Positions 15,808-25,700 of a stretch of 64,000 nt of DNA are shown here, piece by piece. The stretch covers positions 62,001 through 126,000 of the forward strand of contig DATAGZ010000006.1 of assembly GCA_036263455.1 (NCBI GenBank). Reading direction: 5' to 3'. This DNA is from DATAGZ01 sp036263455. GTDB taxonomy: Bacteria; Pseudomonadota; Alphaproteobacteria; Dongiales; Dongiaceae. How positions within the stretch are numbered: position 1 is the first letter of the stretch; each line of letters starts with the position of its first letter. The notes beneath the pieces are model-generated. The model made no database searches. It had not been told where the DNA came from and saw only the letters and a list, made by a program, of their open reading frames with translations. The position numbers and the translations under genes were made by a program.

Positions 15808-16125
15808 ATGGCTGTCTCTCGCCCCTGGCGCGTTCTGGTCTTGTTTTTTGCACTGCTGGTATTTGCAGCCACGCCGGTCTGGGCGGCCGACCATACATCA
15901 TGCCCTTCTTGCGAACGTTGCACGGCAAAGGATGCCCAGGGCAAATGCGCCATGGACAAGATGCAATGCCGGGGTATGCATTGCGCGGGTGGTATATTGC
16001 TTCTTCAGATGCGGGAAGTCGCGCCTGCGGCAGTCGCATCCACCCCTGACGTCTTTTTTCACAAAGAGGTGTCTTTCCGCACTGCGAATCCCCATCCGTT
16101 ATTGCTTCCGCCTATCTCTGCTTGA
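15808..16125 (+). CDS. Small secreted Cys-rich protein, possibly metal-binding
   Basis: This 105-residue protein has a signal peptide (hydrophobic residues 9-22, cleavage probably after VWAA) followed by a short segment with six cysteines. They are C32-X2-C35-X2-C38, then C47, C54 and C59, with His and Met nearby (DHTSCPSCERC, MDKMQCRGMHC). The C-terminal tail is Pro/His-rich and ends LLLPPISA. The layout resembles small periplasmic proteins found with copper or other metal systems (DUF2946/CzcI-like), but I cannot name a family. The start was set at 15808 because AAGAGGAACC precedes it and it directly precedes the signal peptide. A porin gene follows after 41 bases. Confidence 0.7.
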   Translation: MAVSRPWRVLVLFFALLVFAATPVWAADHTSCPSCERCTAKDAQGKCAMDKMQCRGMHCAGGILLLQMREVAPAAVASTPDVFFHKEVSFRTANPHPLLLPPISA

Positions 16126-16166
16126 TCCGCGACCCGAAAGGGTGATCTGAAGCAAAAGGGGAAGCC

Positions 16167-17360
16167 ATGATTTTTCGCATGCAAAAAAAATCGCCAGTTA
16201 GAGAACGGGCTCGGTATCGGCCAAGGAATACCGCGCTCGTCCTTGCGGGAGTTTTCTCTTGCGCGAGTGTCCTCCTGGCGGAACCATGTCGCGCCGACGA
16301 GGATTTTCAATGGAAACGAGACGCCTTTACTGCGACGCTCGAAGGTTGGCTCAATGCGACGGGTGCCGCGGTGACCAAGCCCGGCAGGGGCGACAACCCG
16401 CGTGGCTTCCTCGACGGTGGGTTGCGCGCAATCGCGACCTATAAAACCGCGGCAGGCCCGACTATCGGCGCCCGGGTGGTGGGGATCGGCGATACCAATA
16501 CCTTGCCGACCTGGGGCGACCGCTCGATCTTTATCCAGGACATCAATCATTGGGGGCGTATCGAAGGGGGATGGCGTTCGGGCTTACCCGACGCGCTCTA
16601 TGGTTACACGCCCAACTCATACACCTTCGTCTCGGCCGATTATGGCCCGGATTCCGGATATGCCCTTGATCCCAACGGCCAATTACCGACCCGCTTCCTC
16701 AATCGGCGCACGCGACGCGAGATCGACGCCATTTCCTATCTTGGTCTCGGCGCGGCCCTCTCGACCGATGAATCGCCCAAGATCACCTATACATCGCCGC
16801 GCTTTCACGGTCTGCAGTTCGGCGCTTCAATCGCGCCCGATGCCGACGATACCCGCCGCTTTCATTTTGGCCCTTCGGGGCAAATGGGCGTGGTGTATGA
16901 ATATTATTATGGCAACAATAACGAGATCCGCCTGGGCGCCTCCGGCTCGGTCACGGACGGTACCCGCGGCACAGATGACATTTATTCGGGCAATATTGGC
17001 GCGACATTCATCTGGAACAACCTTTACTATCTCGGGCTTTCGGCGACGGCGGGCGATGGATCGGGCGGCAGGACTCCCGTGCCCTTTGCCGAGCGCGCGC
17101 GCGGTGGCGTCGTGAGTTTCAATTACGAGCCCGGACGCTGGGCGTTCGGCGGCTATTTTCAATATGCCTCGACCGAGGATGAGCGCGACCCACGCCAGTC
17201 TCGCGATCTCGCCATTGCCCAGATCGGCGCATCATGGCGCTATGTCGAGCAGTGGCGCATTTTCGGAGCGGTCTATTACTACGATCTCGACCGCGCCCGT
17301 AATCGTCTCGATCAGGATGATGGTGCCGTGTTCCTGATCGGGACGCGTTTGATCTTATAG
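16167..17360 (+). CDS. Outer-membrane porin-like beta-barrel protein
   Basis: This 397-residue protein has an N-terminal signal peptide (hydrophobic residues about 23-37, cleavage near EPCRA). A mature part follows with alternating polar and aromatic residues typical of a Gram-negative general porin (YGYTPNSYTFVSADYG; ARVVGIGDTN; RWAFGGYFQYASTED). It ends in VFLIGTRLIL, a barrel-closing strand lacking the usual terminal Phe. AGGGGAAGCC lies before the ATG. It sits between the Cys-rich peptide gene and the DUF2282 gene (20-base gap), suggesting one operon. Selectivity is unknown. Confidence 0.8.
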   Translation: MIFRMQKKSPVRERARYRPRNTALVLAGVFSCASVLLAEPCRADEDFQWKRDAFTATLEGWLNATGAAVTKPGRGDNPRGFLDGGLRAIATYKTAAGPTIGARVVGIGDTNTLPTWGDRSIFIQDINHWGRIEGGWRSGLPDALYGYTPNSYTFVSADYGPDSGYALDPNGQLPTRFLNRRTRREIDAISYLGLGAALSTDESPKITYTSPRFHGLQFGASIAPDADDTRRFHFGPSGQMGVVYEYYYGNNNEIRLGASGSVTDGTRGTDDIYSGNIGATFIWNNLYYLGLSATAGDGSGGRTPVPFAERARGGVVSFNYEPGRWAFGGYFQYASTEDERDPRQSRDLAIAQIGASWRYVEQWRIFGAVYYYDLDRARNRLDQDDGAVFLIGTRLIL

Positions 17361-17380
17361 CGGCCCATGAAGGAGCGAAC

Positions 17381-17650
17381 ATGACCAAATCTGAAATAGC
17401 CATCACCGCCTGCGGCGCCCTGGCGCTTGCATGGCTCGTATCGCCGGCACGCGCGCAGGAGCAGGTGCAGAAGCCGACTTATGAATCGGAAAAATGCTAT
17501 GGTGTCTCAGCGGCGGGGCAAAACGATTGCTTCACCGCCAGCGGATCCTGCGGCAAGACCCAGGAAAAAGATCGCGATGGCGCATACTGGGTCTATGTCC
17601 CGCAAGGCACCTGCGCGAAGCTCGCCGGCGGCACGCTTCAACCGAAATGA
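17381..17650 (+). CDS. DUF2282 / bufferin-type secreted Cys peptide
   Basis: This 89-residue precursor has a signal peptide (cleavage near ARAQ at residue 25) and a mature domain matching the DUF2282 pattern: SEKCYGVSAAGQNDC, then GSC, then YWVYVPQGTCAKLAGG. The four mature cysteines are at 39, 50, 57 and 78. Family members (bufferins, BufA1/GigP type) are periplasmic copper-binding peptides whose cysteines are modified by a DUF692 (MNIO) enzyme, usually encoded next door with a BufC-type partner. Neither gene is present here. AAGGAG precedes the start, and a strong terminator follows at 17654, so the porin-DUF2282 unit ends here. Confidence 0.85.
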   Translation: MTKSEIAITACGALALAWLVSPARAQEQVQKPTYESEKCYGVSAAGQNDCFTASGSCGKTQEKDRDGAYWVYVPQGTCAKLAGGTLQPK

Positions 17651-17653
17651 TCC

Positions 17654-17690
17654 AATGGGAGCGCGGCCTATCCCCGCGTTCCCATTCTTT
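17654..17690 (+). terminator. Intrinsic terminator after the DUF2282 gene
   Basis: Arms 17654-17666 (AATGGGAGCGCGG) and 17674-17686 (CCGCGTTCCCATT) pair over 13 bp with one G-T wobble and a 7-base loop; a short CTTT run follows. Confidence 0.75.
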
Positions 17691-17770
17691 ACGTTCGACT
17701 GCCCAGGAGTTTGCCACGCCACCCGACGGAAGGGCTTCCCTCCGGCGATGAAATATTCTAAGGGGAGCCG

Positions 17771-18781
17771 ATGAACGATATTCTCTATCGCGTCGCCAAT
17801 GGCACCGGCTATGTTCACCTGAATCGCCCGGCGGCTCTGAACGCCCTGTCCCTGGACATGATCGATTCCCTGCACCGGCAGCTCACCGAATGGCGAAGCG
17901 ATGGTGCCGTGGAACGGGTCTGGATGACCGGAGAGGGGCGGGCCTTTTGCGCCGGTGGAGACGTCAAGGCGGTCTATCATGCCGCATGCGGCGGCGATGA
18001 CAGCCTCATCTCGGATTTCTATTTTCGCGAATATCAGCTCAACCATCATATTGCCACTTATCCCAAGCCGATCATGGCTCTGATGCATGGCACGGTGATG
18101 GGTGGCGGTGCCGGGCTGGCGGTCAATGCCCAGATCCGGATCGCCACCGACGAGACGATCTTCGCAATGCCCGAATGCGCCATCGGTTTTTTTCCCGATG
18201 TTGGGGCGAGTCATTTCTTGAATAGCTGTCCCGGCGCCATCGGAATGTTTCTTGGTCTGACCGGCGTGCGGCTGCGCGCGGCGGGGATGCTTTATTGTGG
18301 ATTGGCAACGCATTACGTGCCGAGCCATCGGGTCCCTTTTCTCAATCCGGATAATCTGGATACGCTAGCGATCGTCTCCGAAGCCAGTCCATTGGAGGGG
18401 ATGCAGGACAATATCGACCGGTGCTTCGGTTTGGATTCGGTGCAGGAAATCAACGCGATCCTAAATGTACGCAGCGACCTGTGGGCGGCGGAAACGTTGG
18501 GCATGATGGCGACGAATTCTCCGTTCAGCCTCGCCGTGACCCACGAGCTTCTTATCCGCAATAAAGGTCTGGGAATCGACCGGTGCCTTGCCCAGGAATA
18601 TACGCTCAGCCAGCATATGGCGCGGCGCGGCGATTTTCGCGAGGGGGTCCGCGCGAAGCTCATCGATCGGGACGGATTGCCCCGCTGGCAACCCGAGCGG
18701 CTGGAAGAAGTCGTCGCGGCGGCGCTTGACGAGGCCTTTACGCCGCGCCCCGCGTTTAGAGCTTGGAAAGTCGCTCTTTAA
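17771..18781 (+). CDS. 3-hydroxyisobutyryl-CoA hydrolase (enoyl-CoA hydratase/isomerase fold)
   Basis: This crotonase-fold enzyme of 336 residues probably hydrolyses 3-hydroxyisobutyryl-CoA in valine breakdown. Evidence is the oxyanion-hole segments GRAFCAGGDVKAVY and GTVMGGGAGL and the HIBCH-type stretch MPECAIGFFPDVGASHFL. The extended C-terminal region (ends FTPRPAFRAWKVAL) has about 80 residues beyond a plain hydratase. AAGGGGAG precedes the ATG. No other valine-pathway gene is adjacent. Short-chain enoyl-CoA hydratase is the alternative, but the length and the PDVGAS segment favour the hydrolase. Confidence 0.88.
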   Translation: MNDILYRVANGTGYVHLNRPAALNALSLDMIDSLHRQLTEWRSDGAVERVWMTGEGRAFCAGGDVKAVYHAACGGDDSLISDFYFREYQLNHHIATYPKPIMALMHGTVMGGGAGLAVNAQIRIATDETIFAMPECAIGFFPDVGASHFLNSCPGAIGMFLGLTGVRLRAAGMLYCGLATHYVPSHRVPFLNPDNLDTLAIVSEASPLEGMQDNIDRCFGLDSVQEINAILNVRSDLWAAETLGMMATNSPFSLAVTHELLIRNKGLGIDRCLAQEYTLSQHMARRGDFREGVRAKLIDRDGLPRWQPERLEEVVAAALDEAFTPRPAFRAWKVAL

Positions 18782-18814
18782 GCATTATTCATACGCCCCA
18801 TATAGAGTAGGTGG

Positions 18815-19258
18815 ATGCTTATCGATACCCGCGTCAATCAAATGGAAACTGTCGCGCTGCTCGAGCGCCTGCACCGCGCTTGGCTGGAAATCGTCAAGCG
18901 TCATCTCGATCGTAATAATCTTCGCGACTTAAATAATGTTCAGGCCATGATCATTCATAGCATTGGCGATGAGGAATTGACCGTGGGTGAATTGACTCAC
19001 CGCGGCTACTATCTGGGCTCCAACGTCTCCTATAACGTGAAAAAGTTGACCACAAACGGCTATCTGGAGCAGCGTCCTGGCTTGCATGACAAGCGCTCGG
19101 TTCAGGTGAAATTGACACCCAAGGCAATCGCGGTCCGTCAGTTGATCGAAAAACTCTCCGACCAGTATGCGCAGCGGGTGGGCGAACCGCTTGCCAAGGA
19201 ACTCAGCGACGCCAACCGGGCGTTGCGTCAGCTCGAACGCATTTGGACGCGGGACTGA
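18815..19258 (+). CDS. MarR-family winged-helix regulator, LdtR-like
   Basis: This 147-residue transcription factor has a winged helix centred on DEELTVGELTHRGYYLGS, with recognition helix NVSYNVKKLTTNGYLEQ and wing HDKRSVQVKLT, flanked by dimerisation helices. The segment GYYLGSNVSYNVKKL is characteristic of the alphaproteobacterial LdtR/MdrA-type branch, which controls cell-wall and stress genes; this assignment is from memory. Its stop codon abuts that of the NCS2 permease on the opposite strand with no space between. It starts 34 bases after the hydrolase gene. Confidence 0.85.
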   Translation: MLIDTRVNQMETVALLERLHRAWLEIVKRHLDRNNLRDLNNVQAMIIHSIGDEELTVGELTHRGYYLGSNVSYNVKKLTTNGYLEQRPGLHDKRSVQVKLTPKAIAVRQLIEKLSDQYAQRVGEPLAKELSDANRALRQLERIWTRD

Positions 19259-20554
19259 TCAACCACCAATGAAGGCGTATTTGGCGGTGAAGGCGACGGC
19301 GAGCCCGGCCACGATCGGGTCGATTTCCCGCCATCGGCCGGTCAGCACTTTTATCGCTGCATAGGCGATCATGCCCAGTGCAATGCCGTTGGCGATGGAA
19401 AAGGTCAGCGGCATGACGAGTGTCGCGACCAACGCGGGCGCCGACTCGGTGATATCATCCCAGGCGATCTGGGCCAGCGATCGCGTCATCAGCAGTGCGA
19501 CATAGACCAAGGCAGGCGCGGTCGCGTAATCGGGTATCGACCGGGCGAGCGGCGCGAGGACCAGCGCCAGCAGGAACAGGATCGCGACGACCACGGCGCT
19601 CAAGCCGGTCCTTCCTCCCGCGCGCACGCCCGCGGCACTTTCGATGAAGGAGGTCGTTGTCGATGTGCCCAGCAGCGCGCCCACCAAGGCGGCGGAGGAA
19701 TCGCAGATAAGGGCACGGCCGATGCGGGGCAGGCGCCCATCACGGGAAACGAGACCGGCTTGATCGGCCACGGCGATCAGCGTCCCGGTATTGTCGAAAA
19801 GATCGACGAACAGGAAAGCGAACACGATGGTCGCCAAGCCAAGATTGAGGGCGCCAGGGATGTCGAGCTTCAGGAAGGTCGGCGACAGCGCGGGTGGGAC
19901 GGAAAAAACTCCCTCGAAATGATTGAAACCCAGAAGAGTCCCAAACAGGGTAATGACCAGAATACCGATGATGACATGGCCGCGGACACGCAGGCCGTCG
20001 AGCGCAACGATCAGAAAAAAACCAAGGATGGCGAGCAACGCCTGAGGCTGGCGCAAATCACCCAAGGTCACGAATGTTTCCGGCTGGGCTATGACGATAC
20101 CGGCCTGTTTGAAACCGATGAATGCCAGAAATAAGCCGATACCCGCTGGAATGGCGAGTTTCAAGCTGCGCGGAATGGCATTGACGATATGTTCTCGCAC
20201 CGGCAGGACCGAGAGGATCAGGAAGAGAACCGCGGAGAGAAAAACGGCGCCGAGTGCGACCTGCCACGAATAATGCATGCCCAGCACGACCGAATACGTA
20301 AAATAGGCGTTCAGTCCCATGCCGGGGGCGAGTGCTATAGGATAGTTGGCATAAAGGCCCATCATCGCGGACCCGAAAGCTGCGGCAAGGCAGGTGGCTA
20401 CGAAGATGGCGCCTGCATCCATGCCCGTATGGGACAAAATCGCGGGGTTGACGAATATGATATAGGCCATCGTCAGGAAGGTCGTGATACCCGCGAGGAT
20501 CTCCGTCCGGATATCCGTGCCGTGTTCCCGCAAATTGAAATAGCGCTCGATCAT
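19259..20554 (-). CDS. NCS2-family purine permease (AzgA/PbuG type)
   Basis: This 431-residue membrane protein probably imports hypoxanthine, guanine or adenine with protons. Its N-terminus (TEILAGITTFLTMAYIIFVN) and APGMGLNAYFTY are signatures of the AzgA-like branch of NCS2. ALLGTSTTTSFIESAAGVRAG is the substrate-site half-helix segment. About 12-14 hydrophobic segments are visible. GGGGAGGGATCG lies before the ATG. No purine-metabolism gene or purine riboswitch is evident upstream. Confidence 0.92.
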   Translation of the reverse strand: MIERYFNLREHGTDIRTEILAGITTFLTMAYIIFVNPAILSHTGMDAGAIFVATCLAAAFGSAMMGLYANYPIALAPGMGLNAYFTYSVVLGMHYSWQVALGAVFLSAVLFLILSVLPVREHIVNAIPRSLKLAIPAGIGLFLAFIGFKQAGIVIAQPETFVTLGDLRQPQALLAILGFFLIVALDGLRVRGHVIIGILVITLFGTLLGFNHFEGVFSVPPALSPTFLKLDIPGALNLGLATIVFAFLFVDLFDNTGTLIAVADQAGLVSRDGRLPRIGRALICDSSAALVGALLGTSTTTSFIESAAGVRAGGRTGLSAVVVAILFLLALVLAPLARSIPDYATAPALVYVALLMTRSLAQIAWDDITESAPALVATLVMPLTFSIANGIALGMIAYAAIKVLTGRWREIDPIVAGLAVAFTAKYAFIGG

Positions 20555-20599
20555 CGATCCCTCCCCGAGGACCGCACTCTAATCATCCTCCCGAGTCTC

Positions 20600-21604
20600 T
20601 CAAATCGCGAACTTCAGAACAATTTTCCCGAAATGCTTCCCTTCTTCCAGATAATCCTGTGCCGAGCGCAGTTCCTCGAAGCGGAAAAGCCGGTCGACGA
20701 CCGGTCGAATCGCTCCTTTCTCCAGGAGGGGCCAGAATCTCTGCCGCAAGCCTGACGCGATCGCGCTTTTTTCCGCCACCGTACGAGGCCGCAGGGTGGA
20801 GCCTGTGATCCATTGGCGCTTTACCATCACATGGGCAAGATCCAGCTTCGCGATCGAACCGTTTTGGAAGGCAATCTGGACCAGCCTGCCGTCCCGGGCG
20901 AGGCAGCGCAGATTGCGGGCGATATACTCGCCCCCGACCATATCCAGGATGACATTGGCTCCGGCGCCTTTCGTCTCTTCCATGACTCGGGCAACGAAAT
21001 CTTCTTGGCGATAATTTATCGCAAGATTAGCGCCTAATTGTTTACATTTATTGCATTTATTGTCACTGCCTGCCGTAACGATCACGTGGGCGCCGCCATG
21101 ATGGCCGAGCTGAATCGCCGCCGTCCCGATGCCGCTCGCCCCGCCATGGACCAGCAGCGTCTCGCCGGGCCGGAGACCGCCGCGGTCGAACACGTTGGCC
21201 CAGACCGTGAAAAAGGTTTCGGGAAACGCACCGCCAGCGATAAAGTCCCAGCCCGACGGCAGAGGCAGGCACTGCCCCTGTGGGGCCACGGCATAATCGG
21301 CATAGCCACCGCCGGCCAGCAATGCCATGACCGCCTGGCCTTTGTGGAATTCTGCCACGGCGGAACCCGCGGCAACGATCTCACCCGCAACCTCGAGCCC
21401 CGGGATATCGGTCACGCCGGGGGACGGCAGGTAGGTTCCCGCGCGCTGCAGAAGGTCGGGGCGATTAAGTCCCGCCGCGTGGACGCGGATCAGCACCTCG
21501 TCCGGTCCAGGGGCCGGGATGGGCCGTTCTACGAAAGCGATCTGCTCGCCGCCGCCCGGGCCGCGATAGATCGCCGCTCGCATGATATCAGTCACAGACG
21601 TCAT
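20600..21604 (-). CDS. NAD(P)H-quinone oxidoreductase, PIG3/Qor family (zinc-independent MDR)
   Basis: This medium-chain dehydrogenase/reductase of 334 residues lacks the zinc-ligand pattern. It has the PIG3-type start MRAAIYRGPGGGEQI, the catalytic-domain segment AAGLNRPDLLQRAGTYLP and the nucleotide-binding motif LLVHGGASGIGTAAIQLG. It likely reduces quinones with NADPH. The ATG at 21604 is one choice; a TTG at 21616 and an ATG at 21583 (directly before MRAAIYRG) are alternatives, none with a clear Shine-Dalgarno sequence. The DUF1192 gene is transcribed divergently, 56 bases away. Confidence 0.9.
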   Translation of the reverse strand: MTSVTDIMRAAIYRGPGGGEQIAFVERPIPAPGPDEVLIRVHAAGLNRPDLLQRAGTYLPSPGVTDIPGLEVAGEIVAAGSAVAEFHKGQAVMALLAGGGYADYAVAPQGQCLPLPSGWDFIAGGAFPETFFTVWANVFDRGGLRPGETLLVHGGASGIGTAAIQLGHHGGAHVIVTAGSDNKCNKCKQLGANLAINYRQEDFVARVMEETKGAGANVILDMVGGEYIARNLRCLARDGRLVQIAFQNGSIAKLDLAHVMVKRQWITGSTLRPRTVAEKSAIASGLRQRFWPLLEKGAIRPVVDRLFRFEELRSAQDYLEEGKHFGKIVLKFAI

Positions 21605-21660
21605 ATATCGTAACAAGAAGGTGCTTGGAAAGGCGGCCGCGTTATCCTAGAGTGCCGGCC

Positions 21661-21849
21661 ATGGACGAAGAAGAAGGGTTTCGCTCGCCGTCCGGGCCTA
21701 AATCTCTGGCGCCGCTCTCGGTTGAGGAGCTGGAGGCTTATATCGAGAAGCTCAAAGCGGAAATAGAACGCGTCAAGGGGGAGCTGGAGCGCAAGCGCGC
21801 GCACCTTCAAAGCGCCGCATCCATATTCACGAGAAGGAACGAAGAATGA
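21661..21849 (+). CDS. DUF1192 small protein
   Basis: This 62-residue acidic protein has an Asp/Glu start (MDEEEGF), the core PLSVEELEAYIEKLKAEI and a charged coiled-coil helix ending in KRAHLQSAASIF. This pattern defines DUF1192, a family nearly confined to Alphaproteobacteria and of unknown function. The start at 21661 is where family similarity begins. The stop overlaps the start of the dehydrogenase gene (ATGA). Confidence 0.85.
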   Translation: MDEEEGFRSPSGPKSLAPLSVEELEAYIEKLKAEIERVKGELERKRAHLQSAASIFTRRNEE

Positions 21850-22631
21850 GTCTCAAGGGAAAAACAGCCATCGTCACCGGTTCGACCAGCGGCATCGGCC
21901 TGGGGATCGCCGAGGAGCTGGCCCGCGCCGGCGCGCAAGTAATGCTCAATGGATTCGGCGATGCGCAGGAGATCGAAAAAACGCGGCATGGCCTATCGTC
22001 CAAGTATGGGGTGAAGCTCGGCTATCATGGCGCGGATATGTCCAAGCCCGAGCAGGTGCGCGACATGGTAAAGAAGACGCAGAGCGAATTGGGAAGTGTC
22101 GACATCCTGGTCAATAACGCCGGTATTCAATATGTCGCCAACGTCGATGAATTCCCCGACGACAAATGGGACGCGATCATCGCGATCAATCTCTCCTCGG
22201 CGTTTCACGCCAGCAAGGCGGCGCTACCCATCATGAAGTCGCGCAAATGGGGCCGGATCTTCAACGTCGCTTCGGCCCATGGCCTGGTCGGGTCTGCCGG
22301 CAAGGCAGCCTACGTGGCCGCCAAGCACGGTATCGTCGGGCTCACCAAGGTAACGGCGCTCGAGACGGCCGGGCAGGGGATCACCGCGGTCGCGGTCTGC
22401 CCCGGCTGGGTCCTGACCCCGCTGGTCCAAAAGCAGATAGAGGACCGCGCGGCGAAAGAAGGGATCGCCGTCAAACAGGCAACCGACGAGCTGCTGGGAG
22501 AAAAGCAGCCTTCCAAGCAATTCGCCACGCCCGAACAATTCGGCCAGTTGATTGTCTTTCTATCCTCGCCGGCAGGCGACCAGATCACCGGCACGACCAT
22601 CTCTGTCGATGGTGGTTGGACGGCGCAGTAA
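21846..22631 (+). CDS. bdhA: D-3-hydroxybutyrate dehydrogenase
   Basis: This short-chain dehydrogenase of 261 residues interconverts 3-hydroxybutyrate and acetoacetate with NAD, usually in polyhydroxybutyrate turnover. It has the cofactor motif TGSTSGIGLGIAE, NNAG in VNNAGIQYV, catalytic Ser in NVASAHGLVGS and the YVAAK pair. The lid segment EDRAAKEGIAVKQA and the C-terminal GTTISVDGGWTAQ fit BdhA closely. AAGGA lies before the ATG, which overlaps the DUF1192 stop. No PHB synthase genes are in the window. Confidence 0.93.
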   Translation: MSLKGKTAIVTGSTSGIGLGIAEELARAGAQVMLNGFGDAQEIEKTRHGLSSKYGVKLGYHGADMSKPEQVRDMVKKTQSELGSVDILVNNAGIQYVANVDEFPDDKWDAIIAINLSSAFHASKAALPIMKSRKWGRIFNVASAHGLVGSAGKAAYVAAKHGIVGLTKVTALETAGQGITAVAVCPGWVLTPLVQKQIEDRAAKEGIAVKQATDELLGEKQPSKQFATPEQFGQLIVFLSSPAGDQITGTTISVDGGWTAQ

Positions 22632-22760
22632 CTCTCACGAATCCTCCACTCTACCTTGTCTCCGTTCGGTACCGGCAGGTGCCGCGCCGGAGAAATTGCC
22701 AGGGCAACGCAGGTTAGTGGTAGGCGGATCCGGCAGCAAGCGTAGCCGAAGGGCAGGCCG

Positions 22761-25700
22761 TCATTCAGCCGCGCTGGCGATGGCCTCCTCGAGTGGATGA
22801 GCGAGGCGGTTGACCATTTCACGCGGTACGATCTGCCAGAAGCGGCCGCGGCTCTCCGTCCAGTTTTCCAGGAGAGTCGCGCCATGGACCGACTGGGTCT
22901 CGCCGACATGCTCTTTTAGCAGCGCGCGGAGTTGCTCCTCCCAATGCGAAGAGGCGAGGCGCCGATGCAAAACCGTCTCGCCATTGATATGGATGGGCAG
23001 CAGGTCGTCGGGATCATAGACGAAGGCCATGCCTCCGGTCATGCCCGCGGCGAAATTGTCGCCGACCGTGCCGAGGATGGCCACCATGCCTCCGGTCATA
23101 TATTCGCAGCCATTAGCCCCGCATCCCTCGATGACCGCGCGCGCGCCGGAATTGCGCACGGCAAAGCGTTCCCCCGCCTGGCCGGCTGCGTATAAAGAAC
23201 CGGACGTCGCGCCATAGAGCACCGTATTGCCGATAATGGTATTCTCTTCAGAGACAAGCCGGCTCGCAGGCGTGGGACGGACCACGATAACGCCACCTGA
23301 GAGGCCCTTGCCGACGTAATCGTTTGCCTCGCCCCACACTTCAAGCTTGAGACCCTGCACGGCAAACGCGCCTAGCGATTGTCCGGCAGAGCCATGCAGG
23401 CGCACGGTGACATGGCCGGGTTTCAGCCCGCGCATGCCGAAGACGCGCACCAGATGCGAGGAAAAGCGCGTACCGACCGCGCGGTGAGTATTGCGTACGC
23501 TGTAAGCGAGCTGCATCTTCTCGCCGCGGGTGAAGACCGGCTGGGCGTCGGCGATAATCTGGGTATCGAGCGTCTCGGGCACTTCGTTGCGGCCCTTTCG
23601 CGTGCAGACGCGGCCATGCTCGCCAGCTTCGGCCTGAACTAGCAGCGGATTCAGGTCAAGATCGTCGAGATGGGGCGCACCGCGTGATACCTGGATCAGA
23701 AGATCGGTCCGGCCGACTGCCTCGTTGAGCGAACGAAGGCCAAGTTCCGCCAGAATTTCACGGACCTCCTCGGCGAGAAAGGAAAAAAGATTGATCACCT
23801 TCTCGGGCGTGCCGGAAAATTTACGGCGCAGATCCTCGCTCTGCGTGCAGATGCCAACCGGGCAGGTATTGGAATGACACTGCCGAACCATAAGGCAGCC
23901 CATTGCGATCAGGGAGGCGGTGCCGATTCCAAATTCCTCCGCGCCCATCATTGCAGCCATCACGATATCGCGTCCCGTCTTCAGGCCACCATCCGCGCGA
24001 AGCCGTATCCGATGGCGGAGCTTGTTGAGGGTCAATACCTGATTAACCTCGCTCAAGCCCATTTCCCAGGGCACGCCGGCATGCTTGATCGAACTCAACG
24101 GGCTCGCCCCCGTTCCCCCGACATTGCCGGAGACCAGGATCGTATCGGCCTTGGCCTTGGCGACGCCCGCGGCGATCGTGCCGATACCGCTTTCGGCAAC
24201 GAGCTTCACGCAGACCTCCGCCTCGGGATTGATCTGTTTCAAATCGTAGATGAGCTGCGCAAGATCCTCGATCGAATAGATATCGTGGTGGGGCGGTGGA
24301 GAAATAAGCGTGACGCCCGGGGTCGCATGGCGCAGCCTTCCGATCATGTCGGTGACCTTGAATCCGGGAAGCTGGCCGCCCTCGCCGGGCTTGGCGCCCT
24401 GGGCAATCTTGATCTCGATTTCGCGGCAATTGTTGAGATATTCGGCCGTTACGCCGAAGCGCGCCGAGGCGATCTGCTTGATCGCGGAATTAGCGTTGTC
24501 GCCGTTCGGTCGTGGCGTGAAGTTCTCCGGCGCCTCGCCGCCTTCCCCAGAATCTGACTTTGCGCCGATGCGGTTCATGGCAATGGTCAGGGTCTCATGC
24601 GCCTCCGGCCCCAGCGCGCCCAGCGACATGCCGGGCGTGACGAACCGCTTGCGGATCTCGGTGATGCTCTCGACCTCTTCAAGCGGAATAGGCGCCATTG
24701 ATTTGCGAAAATCGAGCAGGTCGCGCAACGCGACTGGTGGCAGCTGCCGTGCCAACTGGGAGAATCTCTTATAAGCACGATAGGAGCCGCTGGCAGTTGC
24801 TTCCTGCAGCAAATGGATGAGCGGGCCGGTCAAGGCATGCGGTTCGCCCTGGGTCCGGTAGCGGTAAAGGCCGCCCACGGCGAGCGGCGCGATATTGGTT
24901 GCAAATGCGCGGGCATGGCGGTCAAGCACATTCTCCTGGATACCGGTTCGGCCTATGCCGGAAATACGCGAGAGCATGCCCGGAAAGAGATCGGTTACGA
25001 GCGCGCGCGACAGACCGACCGCCTCGAAATTATACCCACCGCGATAGGAGGAGATCACCGAGATACCCATCTTGGAAATAACCTTGAGCAGTCCGTTATC
25101 CACCGCCTCCTTGTAGCGCGCCACGCATTGCGCGAGGCTTAGCGTATCGAAAAAGCCGCGGCGGTGGCGCTCGGCCAGCGAATCCTGGGCAAGATACGCA
25201 TTGATAGTGGTGGCGCCTACGCCGATCAGCACCGCGAAATGATGGACATCGAGGCATTCCGCCGAGCGGACATTGAGCGAGACGAAGGTCCTCAGGCCTT
25301 TTTCCACGAGGTGCGAGTGCACGGCGCCAACGCTCAGGATCATTGGGATCTGCGCCCGTTTCTCGCCGATATGCTCATCAGTCAGGATAAGATGAGAAGC
25401 GCCATTCCGCACCGCTTGCTCCGCATCTTCGCGGATGCGGGCAATCGCACGGCGCAATGAGTCGGAACCATCACAGGAAGGGAAGGTGCAGTCGATCTCG
25501 CGCGCCGTTTCACCCATGCGCGCACGCAGCAGGGCGAAAGCGCCATTGGTGAGGACGGGGCTTTCCAAGAGAATAATGCGCGTCTGGCTGGCATCCTGGT
25601 CGAGGACATTGCCGAGATTGCCGAGCCGGGTCTTGAGGCTCATCACTCGCCGCTCGCGCAGGGAATCGATGGGCGGATTGGTGACCTGGCTGAATTGCTG

